DNA from: Rheinheimera sediminis
GTDB taxonomy: Bacteria > Pseudomonadota > Gammaproteobacteria > Enterobacterales > Alteromonadaceae
Reading direction: 5' to 3'
Length of the DNA stretch: 64,000 nucleotides
NCBI RefSeq assembly: GCF_004005375.1
Contig: NZ_RZUF01000018.1
Coordinates: forward strand, 57,863-121,862
The position numbers and the translations under genes were made by a program. A model generated the notes under the pieces. It was not told the origin of the DNA and ran no database searches. It saw nothing but the letters and a program-made list of their open reading frames with translations. Position 1 is the stretch's first letter, and the number at the start of each line of letters is the position of its first letter. Shown one piece after another: positions 53,980 to 60,076 of the stretch.

Positions 53980-54072
53980 TTAAATTTCAGAGGTTTGAAC
54001 TAACCCAACCTGCTCCGCCAGAATATAAAAAGCATTTCCAACACGACCTCCAAACCAAAAGACGCTACCACT
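53980..54072 (-). pseudogene. Remnant of an MqsA-type antitoxin C-terminus
   Basis: The frame ending TAA at 53980-53982 reads VGNAFYILAEQVGLVQTSEI, very close to DAFHILAEQVGLIPKSD of the intact MqsA-type antitoxin at 55.2 kb. It begins just after the RelE-like stop and has lost its N-terminus and zinc site. Confidence 0.6.
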
Positions 54073-54219
54073 TCACAATCTAGATACCGCCGCCTTGTAT
54101 ACCTGATTGCGATCTCTTTTCCCTACGGCCATAACAGAGACCACAATCTCCAGATCCTGCACCTGATACACAAGGCGGAAACCTGCGCTCTGTAACTTGA
54201 TTTTGTAACGCTTGGTTTT
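54073..54219 (-). pseudogene. Truncated RelE-like toxin gene
   Basis: The frame ends at TGA 54073-54075 and reads KRYKIKLQSAGFRLVYQV, then LEIVVSVMAVGKRDRNQVYK, the C-terminal half of RelE/HigB-type toxins with the Arg/Lys/Tyr of the active site. It lacks a start codon, and a stop lies at 54220-54222. It directly precedes the antitoxin remnant, as toxin and antitoxin do in a HigBA/RelBE operon. Confidence 0.6.
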
Positions 54220-54267
54220 TCATCGTTATTGCTGTTCAATAGATTTCCTGGCTGGCGGTTGAGCTAA

Positions 54268-54456
54268 ACTTCGGTCGCCTTTTTCATTTCTTTGCTTTAC
54301 AGATCCGGTAGCGCGCTGACTCCCGAATTAGTGGTTAATGGGAAATACCGCGTTAGTTCCCGTTTGGTGGGTGGCCATGCAGAAATGTTGAAAGTAGTGG
54401 ACTTCCTGGTCGCCAAAGTGCGCGCTGAGCGTGGCCTCCAGACACCAACACCCTGA
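54268..54456 (+). pseudogene. Remnant of a DsbA-like gene 3' end
   Basis: The frame reads LTPELVVNGKYRVSSRLVGG, then HAEMLKVVDFLVAKVRAE, as in the C-terminal region of DsbA-type thiol oxidoreductases (GTPAIVVNGKY...). There is no start and no CxxC motif. The stop is at 54454-54456, and a strong terminator follows at the normal distance, so a whole 3' end with its terminator was duplicated or left behind. Confidence 0.55.
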
Positions 54457-54476
54457 TAGCCAACCTGGTGACGACC

Positions 54477-54515
54477 AAAAACCCGCGCTGGCAAACCGGG
54501 GCGGGTTTTTATTTG
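54477..54515 (+). terminator. Terminator accompanying the DsbA remnant
   Basis: A 10-base stem AAAAACCCGC / GCGGGTTTTT with a 14-base loop, 20 bases after the remnant's stop, followed by ATTTG. Confidence 0.75.
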
Positions 54516-54524
54516 TGGCGATAA

Positions 54525-54704
54525 TACACTTGTGTTTTTGCGGGGGAAAAGTCAGTATCAAAAAGACACCCTGCCATTCTGGTTTATCGGGGTATTGCTG
54601 ATGATTTCGCTGAAGAAGGTAAACCTTGTTACGGAGGCTTCTTCATAAAACAAGGCAAACCTATAGTGGTCGACGAGTTGAATTGCGTAAAATATGTAGA
54701 TTAA
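54525..54704 (+). pseudogene. Unknown gene fragment without a start codon
   Basis: The frame ending TAA at 54702-54704 reads HPAILVYRGIADDFAEEGKP, then CYGGFFIKQGKPIVVDELNC, with a globular-protein composition. A stop bounds it at 54522-54524, and there is no start codon with a ribosome site. I do not recognise the family. It is one of four fragments in this scar region. Confidence 0.4.
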
Positions 54705-54735
54705 TCATCTAAGCTAGCTCATCTCAAGGCTGATC

Positions 54736-55212
54736 CTAAGTTGGTTCAGCCTTCTTTTCTAAGTTTTCAAATCCAAACTGCCACATATGCACCGTTACTC
54801 TTGGCAACCTCATACGTTCTGTCTGAGACATTAAAAACTCACGCCAGAAAGGCCAGACATGATGATGTACATTCTTCTTGGCAAACTCAGCAATAGCCTC
54901 GTTAGAAATCAATTTTTTCATGGAATACTCAGCAGCAAAAGTGGCTTCTATACAAGCTTTTTGCACTGGTTCTTGCCCTTCTGCTTCCTCAACCCATCTA
55001 AAACCATAACCACACTCAACCCGCACCAAATGCTCGCCATTTTGCAATTCAATCTCAGACACCACAGGCAAAGCAGAGCGTGTTTGAGTAAGAAACTGCT
55101 CAAAGTTTTCGTACTTAGCAGGAGAATCCGCCGCAATGCTGCTTTGTACATGTGTAAGGTAAACATCGTTGATACTTAAGTTATCAATAGCTTCTTGCAG
55201 CAAGAGGTTCAT
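54736..55212 (-). CDS. SecB-like chaperone of the toxin-antitoxin-chaperone operon
   Basis: 158 residues from the ATG at 55212 (a longer frame to 55239 has no ribosome site). The protein has the SecB core: strands with LPVVSEIELQNGEHLVRVECG and a C-terminal helix HVWPFWREFLMSQTERMRLP, which resembles SecB's HLWPYWREFVSS segment. It is in the usual size range of SecB (about 155). The gene lies 4 bases after the MqsA-like antitoxin stop. SecB-like chaperones of TAC systems bind and protect the antitoxin. Confidence 0.75.
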   Translation of the reverse strand: MNLLLQEAIDNLSINDVYLTHVQSSIAADSPAKYENFEQFLTQTRSALPVVSEIELQNGEHLVRVECGYGFRWVEEAEGQEPVQKACIEATFAAEYSMKKLISNEAIAEFAKKNVHHHVWPFWREFLMSQTERMRLPRVTVHMWQFGFENLEKKAEPT

Positions 55213-55216
55213 AGCT

Positions 55217-55762
55217 TCACCGCCAACTTTCATTAGCAACTAAAGCAAGCTTAGGCTCCAGAGGCTTCACTTGTGCACCAACAGAAGCTTTAACTTTATG
55301 CTGTTCCACTTTGTTTGAATGCCATGCGGTAGCGTCTGATTTTGGGATCAACCCAACCTGTTCAGCCAGAATATGAAACGCATCCTCTGAGCTGGCTGAA
55401 AGCCGTATCAATTTATCCATGGCCTCAGATTGGGTTACATCATCGGCTTCATACTTCGCAAAAGCGACAGGGCCACCACCAAATACTCTGGCGGCCTGCG
55501 CCTGAGTAATACCAAGTTGCTCGCGAATTGCTTTTACCTCAGCGCCAGTTAAAAAACCGTCTACTTGCTTTTTAAAAGCAACCATAGCGCGCTTATTGTC
55601 ACGCAACTGGGCAGCATCGGCCTGCTCTGAACCACAGTGATCACACACAGAGAAATGACTATCGATAGCTGCAGTTTTACCTTTATAGTCAACAAGCAAA
55701 GAGCCAAGCTGATGTGCTAAATGTCCTTCGCCACACAAAGGGCAAAGATCTTTACCTTGCAT
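55217..55762 (-). CDS. MqsA/YgiT-type antitoxin with C-terminal extension
   Basis: 181 residues. An N-terminal zinc domain (LCPLCGEGH, VCDHCGSEQ) is followed by an Xre helix-turn-helix (LGITQAQAARVFGGGPVAFA). AGGAG lies 5 bases before the ATG. The C-terminal about 45 residues (DATAWHSNKVEQHKVKASV, ending NESWR) go beyond the typical MqsA end and could be the chaperone-addiction tail that SecB-like partners bind. It sits between the toxin-like gene and the chaperone gene, with the toxin gene first. Confidence 0.82.
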   Translation of the reverse strand: MQGKDLCPLCGEGHLAHQLGSLLVDYKGKTAAIDSHFSVCDHCGSEQADAAQLRDNKRAMVAFKKQVDGFLTGAEVKAIREQLGITQAQAARVFGGGPVAFAKYEADDVTQSEAMDKLIRLSASSEDAFHILAEQVGLIPKSDATAWHSNKVEQHKVKASVGAQVKPLEPKLALVANESWR

Positions 55763-55776
55763 ACAACTCTCCTTTA

Positions 55777-56217
55777 TTAGCTACCAGATGGGTGACTGGA
55801 TACCACTAAAATCACCTGCCCTGTTTTATTGATCGCAAATTTTAGATAGAACTCAGTGTTGAGGTACTGACCAACGGCTTCGTTCAGTCTTCTTTCAACC
55901 ACAACGTACGCATCACAGGCAGCCCAAGCTCCATCTGGTTTTTGCCTGCACCACTCAGAGTCCTGATATCGGCCTTCGAGTAACGCTAACTTCAGTAATG
56001 CAGCAACGTCTTCCATATCCATCGACCATTTTTGTAAATCCTGAATACAACCCCTGGTCCAGGCCGTTATCCGCTCCGGCGTTAACAGTGGCATCACATC
56101 ACATGCCGGATACAAAGGTCCGCCAGCAATTTTCTGCCTGCCTTGCGCTGTTGGGTTTAAGCCTTGCTGATAGCGGCTGAGAATAATACAACTTACCATT
56201 ATGGTAAGTCCAAGCAT
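55777..56217 (-). CDS. MqsR-like toxin (RNase, RelE superfamily) of the TAC operon
   Basis: Up to 146 residues. The alpha/beta layout with a C-terminal FYLKFAINKTGQVILVVSSH strand pair recalls MqsR (VYLKITVIHDVLIVSF), and the gene lies upstream of an MqsA-type antitoxin in the usual order. MqsR cleaves mRNA, mainly at GCU, in E. coli. The start is uncertain: ATG codons at 56217, 56199 and 56094 are in frame, and a 19-base palindrome covers the second. The shortest form (105 residues) would be near MqsR's normal size (98). The toxin call rests partly on gene position. Confidence 0.6.
   Translation of the reverse strand: MLGLTIMVSCIILSRYQQGLNPTAQGRQKIAGGPLYPACDVMPLLTPERITAWTRGCIQDLQKWSMDMEDVAALLKLALLEGRYQDSEWCRQKPDGAWAACDAYVVVERRLNEAVGQYLNTEFYLKFAINKTGQVILVVSSHPSGS
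56191..56209. promoter_or_regulatory. 19-bp palindrome at the start of the toxin-antitoxin-chaperone operon
   Basis: ACTTACCAT-T-ATGGTAAGT is perfectly symmetric. It lies at the 5' end of the toxin reading frame, where an operator for the antitoxin would be expected. If it is an operator, the real toxin start is probably downstream. Confidence 0.6.
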
Positions 56218-56394
56218 TTAGTCAACTTCACTACAAAAAAGTTCATGCCTTGCTCCCTGCTTGCTCTTTCCTTTCGCCGCTCAGGTTGAGGGTTATTACT
56301 GCAGAAACTAAGTTATAGCTGATGTTCCCGTTATCAGCATCAACCCCGACTGCTGCCACAGCACAACCCAGAATATTCTCCTTACCCGCCTGCT

Positions 56395-57456
56395 CTAAAA
56401 CTTAATCTCCGGCACCAGCTCAAGTTCTTCAAGCCGTATCGCCATAGCTTCTCTGGACACTTTAAACATCTCTGCCAGCGACAGCACATGCTGGCCTGAA
56501 ATACTGCTCAGTTCAGCCAAAGCGCGCGACAAACCTCTTTGGCTCGACAAGGTTTTCGCTAGTTTGCGATCACCTGAACGGTTCAGCAGATACGCCAAAG
56601 CTTCGGCTTGCATTACCTCTTGCGGGAAACGTTCAGCAAAACGGCTTCGAATCAGCTTTTCCGGCATTAAAAACAGTACCGCAAACTTATCGGCTTCTTT
56701 TTCTATCTGATCACGTTGGCCTGCATTACTGCCATCCAAAGGTTTATCGCGATGCAGTCCGCTTTGCTGATGCATCACAGCGTGGCCCATTTCATGTGCA
56801 GCGGTAAAGTTCATCACCTCGGGCCGCATGGTTCTGGATAACTCCACTCGTTTGGAGGTTTTATCTATGCTGCCAGCCACATCTATACCAGGCTCAATCT
56901 CGCCGAGGGTGTGACGTTCATACACCTGATAACCCAGTAAATACAAAGCTAATTTAGGATCGAGCATTTCTATAGGGTCCGACGGAATACCCTGTGGCCA
57001 TAACAAATGCTTTTGTTGCCAAATAGCCTGCTTAAGCTGTTCCACTAAAGCCTCAATTTCGGCCACTTTAATAGCACCATTGCCCGCTTTGGTGAGCTGG
57101 CTAAAGGTCAAAATAGGCGGTAAAGGTAAGGCAACAGGGCCGTTGTCGTCATCCAAATTATGGTAGGCGGCATAAGGGTTCTGACTGCCCTGCTGGTAGA
57201 AGTTTGAAGCGGCCAAGTCAGGGGTTTGCGCTGCTGAAACTTGTGCCAGCGCACTTGAAATGCCTTTAGCGAGTGGAAGTTGTGGCCAGATTTCGTCAGA
57301 GTTATCGCCGTTGTTGAGCGATACATAAGGGTCCTGATGCCCGTTATCCACATAAACAGGCAGCAAAGCACTAAAGCCACCGTCCTCGTCCATATGAGCA
57401 TAAGGGTTATTCATTCGCAGCCTGTCGGCTTTGATCTGATCTTTTGATGCAAGCAT
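56395..57456 (-). CDS. ImmA/IrrE-type metalloendopeptidase
   Basis: 353 residues from the ATG at 57456 with AAGGT upstream; a TTG nine codons earlier lacks support. The zinc-protease motif AHEMGH (HExxH) is near residue 220, with a downstream Glu in EADKFAVLFLMPE, as in ImmA/IrrE proteins that cleave repressors. The N-terminal 140 residues are low in structure (DNGHQDPYVSLNNGDNSDEI) and contain no HTH. A cleavage target is not evident, as no Xre repressor gene is coupled. It may act on one of the nearby antitoxins or regulators. Confidence 0.8.
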   Translation of the reverse strand: MLASKDQIKADRLRMNNPYAHMDEDGGFSALLPVYVDNGHQDPYVSLNNGDNSDEIWPQLPLAKGISSALAQVSAAQTPDLAASNFYQQGSQNPYAAYHNLDDDNGPVALPLPPILTFSQLTKAGNGAIKVAEIEALVEQLKQAIWQQKHLLWPQGIPSDPIEMLDPKLALYLLGYQVYERHTLGEIEPGIDVAGSIDKTSKRVELSRTMRPEVMNFTAAHEMGHAVMHQQSGLHRDKPLDGSNAGQRDQIEKEADKFAVLFLMPEKLIRSRFAERFPQEVMQAEALAYLLNRSGDRKLAKTLSSQRGLSRALAELSSISGQHVLSLAEMFKVSREAMAIRLEELELVPEIKF

Positions 57457-57546
57457 AACTGTTACCTTTGGTACAAAAAACAATCAGTTAAGCTTAGTAG
57501 GGTTTTGGGGAAATGCAGGTGTGACGCAACCTTTCACTTAGAGGCT

Positions 57547-58341
57547 TTACGAATCCGAAACCTTTTTACGCAGCACTGGCACAAAATGGCTCATATCTAA
57601 TTCGGTAAAATATGGCGGAAATTGATTAAATCTCTTTAACAGCGAATAAATACGCTCACAAAGCTTAAGGTATTTGGCATAAACCTTAGGGTTACCATAG
57701 TGATCTTCTAACTTCTTTTCCGTAATCTGATTGACGCGCCTCAACATCTCCAAAAACTCTTTACCAGTTGCTGTCTCAAAGTCATAAATACGTTCTTGAT
57801 CCAGTACATCTTCTATTCGATTTAAACAATCAACGCCCCAGAAACCATCTCCGTAATTGGTAAATCCGATAGTGGGCAGGCCTGTTTTGTCTCTGAAATG
57901 TTTGATGAGGCTTTGATCGAAAATTACCCTTGGCCAATCCGCAAACTGGCTTTCAAGCTCGTAGGCTTTGATCATAGCTGGGCCAAAGACGCCGTCAGTT
58001 CTGTCGTGGAATAGTTCGCCGTAGGCCATTCCGCCTCTAAGAGCAATTCGCTGATTAAGATAAGTCTCTTGCAGCATTTTTACGGTAGCACTTACTAATA
58101 TATTTGATGCTTGTTCAACATCTGATTCATCAGCTTCGATAGACAACACAATGCAATCACTAAAGGTCGTCGCAATTGGCTCGCTGTATATTTGACCAAT
58201 TGCAATCTTATTAGATTTCAATTCACCTTTGATGTCTCGAACGATTTTGTAAACAACTTCACAACTCTGGCTTTTTACCAGCGCAGAAAAGCCTAAAATA
58301 TCGAGAAACAGGCAAATTCTTTTTTGATATGCCACTTCCAT
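57547..58341 (-). CDS. Class III nucleotide cyclase homologue, Pycsar-like
   Basis: 264 residues. The class III fold is visible: LFLDILGFS (metal Asp14), TTFSDCIVLS (second metal Asp62) and ALRGGMAYGEL with GPAMIKAYELE, the pattern seen in PycC-type pyrimidine cyclases of the Pycsar defence system. The C-terminal 80 residues are helical without a known domain. GAGAGG precedes the ATG, and the upstream membrane-protein gene ends 13 bases away. Which cyclic nucleotide is made cannot be told. It may also be a non-defence cyclase homologue. Confidence 0.7.
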   Translation of the reverse strand: MEVAYQKRICLFLDILGFSALVKSQSCEVVYKIVRDIKGELKSNKIAIGQIYSEPIATTFSDCIVLSIEADESDVEQASNILVSATVKMLQETYLNQRIALRGGMAYGELFHDRTDGVFGPAMIKAYELESQFADWPRVIFDQSLIKHFRDKTGLPTIGFTNYGDGFWGVDCLNRIEDVLDQERIYDFETATGKEFLEMLRRVNQITEKKLEDHYGNPKVYAKYLKLCERIYSLLKRFNQFPPYFTELDMSHFVPVLRKKVSDS

Positions 58342-58354
58342 AAATTGAAGCCTC

Positions 58355-58720
58355 TCAATTCATCTCACGCCCAAGCAGACGTGCAATAAGCCCAATGATG
58401 CCTCGCTCTGGATAACTTGCTGACTTTGCTATGAAGAAATTACGTATCGCAAAGAACGCACAGACCAACCCGCAAGCAATTCCAATATATTGAAACCAAT
58501 GCATTCTTCTGTTCATCACTTCGGAAAGAGCAAAAAGTATCGGACTATCACTATGAACCAGTATTTTGCTTTCAATCCATGCCGGGATGACGAAATAGAA
58601 TATGACGAAAACCAGCACACCAAATGCTAATGCGCCCCACCATGGTAATCTGGCCCCGATATATACAGTGTCGGAAATAATAGATGTCTTTGATTTTCTT
58701 CGGTAATAACGTCTTGCCAT
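58355..58720 (-). CDS. Two-helix membrane protein linked to the cyclase
   Basis: 121 residues: a basic N-terminus (MARRYYRRKSK), a membrane segment LPWWGALAFGVLVFVIFYFV, a polar stretch, a second membrane segment around WFQYIGIACGLVCAFF, and a short basic tail. The N-terminal LPWW region resembles membrane-anchored restriction-endonuclease proteins, but here the nuclease domain is missing. AAGGA lies 10-11 bases before the ATG. It may be a membrane effector for the cyclase, or a shortened relative of such nucleases. Confidence 0.65.
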   Translation of the reverse strand: MARRYYRRKSKTSIISDTVYIGARLPWWGALAFGVLVFVIFYFVIPAWIESKILVHSDSPILFALSEVMNRRMHWFQYIGIACGLVCAFFAIRNFFIAKSASYPERGIIGLIARLLGREMN

Positions 58721-58799
58721 AAAATCATCATCCTTAATCCATTAAGTGAACAAACAAAGCAAAATAGCGACTACTGTGAAACAAAATAACTGAGTATGT

Positions 58800-59174
58800 T
58801 CAAAGATCTTCAGCTTCCCGCTCGGCCAGGTCCATTTGTTTAAGTAAATCCTTCCCTACTAAAGAAACCGCTTTCAAAATACTTTGATCAACAAAGTCCA
58901 ACCTGGCACTGGTTTCATGAACCAGATGCGCTTTTTTGTAGTCTGCTTGTTTGGTAAGAATTACAAAATATGATTCCAGAAGCTCGGTAGATGTTGTCGG
59001 TCTTTGCAGGGACTTTTTCACTTTTTGGTAAAACTTATCAATCTGTTCTTCGGAATCATCTGCTTCATCATCTGTTATCTCGTAAAACAATACTTCGGCA
59101 AAGCGCCTTTGAGACCAGCCCATGCGGTCAAGTGCTTGCTTAATTTTTTCCTGAACATCCAAAACTTTTGTCAT
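58800..59174 (-). CDS. HTH-like protein at the head of the cyclase module
   Basis: 124 residues, helical and acidic. LDRMGWSQRRFAEVLFYE looks like the first two helices of an Xre HTH, followed by an acidic insertion (DDEADDSEEQ) and a third helix. The C-terminus (SILKAVSLVGKDLLKQMDLA) is amphipathic and could form a coiled coil. GGGG lies before the ATG. It is 79 bases upstream of the membrane-protein gene. It may be a regulator, but it could also be an adaptor; I do not recognise a family. Confidence 0.55.
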   Translation of the reverse strand: MTKVLDVQEKIKQALDRMGWSQRRFAEVLFYEITDDEADDSEEQIDKFYQKVKKSLQRPTTSTELLESYFVILTKQADYKKAHLVHETSARLDFVDQSILKAVSLVGKDLLKQMDLAEREAEDL

Positions 59175-59304
59175 TTGTCCCCGTTTGTCCCTGAAGGGTT
59201 AGTAACTTAGCTCCGTCAGCCAAGCTCTGCAAAGCTGACAACAATGAAATATTAACTTTAAACTTCGGCCTCAGCGGAGGCCTCACTAAAAAGGAAAAGT
59301 CACT

Positions 59305-59520
59305 ATGACTAAACCAATGACTCAAACAGACGCTTCTCGTATTCAATCTGCTCAAGCCAAAAAAGGCGGCGGCCAAGTAGAAAAGTCGTCCTTTTCGTCC
59401 CGAGCCACCAAAGCAGGAGTGAGAAATGCCAGCGGCAAAACTCCACCACCAAATGGCCCGAGCAAAACAGGTAATCCTTCTGGCGGCGGCAGAGGCAACA
59501 ACCCACCAAGTAAACGCTAA
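59305..59520 (+). CDS. Small disordered SMP-like protein
   Basis: 71 residues, low complexity: MTKPMTQTDASRIQSAQAKK, then Gly, Ser and Pro-rich sequence with many Lys/Arg, no hydrophobic core. AAGGAAAA precedes the ATG, and a terminator follows. The pattern (DASRIQSAQAKKGG, then SFSSRATKA) resembles the seed-maturation-protein-like small proteins found in many proteobacteria. It is likely a stress-related disordered protein. Confidence 0.7.
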   Translation: MTKPMTQTDASRIQSAQAKKGGGQVEKSSFSSRATKAGVRNASGKTPPPNGPSKTGNPSGGGRGNNPPSKR

Positions 59521-59534
59521 CCCTCGTATTAATT

Positions 59535-59565
59535 AGAAAGCTGGTTTTTACCAGCTTTCTGTTTG
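59535..59565. terminator. Shared convergent terminator
   Basis: A perfect 10-base stem AGAAAGCTGG / CCAGCTTTCT with loop TTTTTA. It terminates the plus-strand SMP-like gene and reaches into the last codons of the convergent zinc-ribbon gene. Confidence 0.75.
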
Positions 59566-59970
59566 TCGGCATGACCCAATATTTGCGCTGAATAGTTCTT
59601 TAAATTCTTTAGCTTTTGCAGACAAGTCCTGAGCATCGATTTTTTGCATGGTTTTGTCCAAGGCACAAATACAGGCTGCAGCCAGGCTATCGCGTCTGTC
59701 ACTGGTTAACAAAGTGCTATTGGGGTTAGCGCATGAACTAATGATCTGGTAAATAGCACCAGTTGAGTAGCGCTTGGGTTCGAGGAAGTGCGAATCGACT
59801 TTCAGCGCGCCAACAATGCCAATTATTAAGGCAGTACCTGTGCCGATCAGTGGTTTTTTATACTGCCGGAAGGAGAAGCCTTGAAAGTTTTTTTCACACT
59901 TATGGCAATGGATATTTTCGCCAAAAGCTAACTCATTGCTTTCTTTGCAGTGTGGACATTCGATATGCAT
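59548..59970 (-). CDS. Zinc-ribbon protein with one membrane segment
   Basis: 140 residues from the ATG at 59970, chosen because AAGGA stands just upstream; the frame is open to 60000. The N-terminus is a zinc ribbon with two CxxC pairs (ECPHCKE, CHKCEKNF), followed by a membrane segment (LIGTGTALIIGIVGAL) and a soluble C-terminal domain with four or more Cys (SSCANPNS, AACICALDK). Function unknown; the membrane helix and zinc ribbon suggest a membrane-tethered protein. Confidence 0.6.
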   Translation of the reverse strand: MHIECPHCKESNELAFGENIHCHKCEKNFQGFSFRQYKKPLIGTGTALIIGIVGALKVDSHFLEPKRYSTGAIYQIISSCANPNSTLLTSDRRDSLAAACICALDKTMQKIDAQDLSAKAKEFKELFSANIGSCRQTESW

Positions 59971-60076
59971 ATAATCCTTTTTGCGTTTTTCAAACTTCAC
60001 AATAATTTGCGCTTGAAAGCACAGAGATTACCGTTTTATATAATAAACTGCATTTTAACTGACAGTTTTCTAACAC

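Noticed and set aside
54297..54561. Minus-strand frames of 65 and 77 codons
   Set aside because: They are antisense to the DsbA remnant and its terminator.
59140..59376. 78-codon minus-strand frame over the SMP-like gene start
   Set aside because: Antisense to the real gene; no ribosome site.
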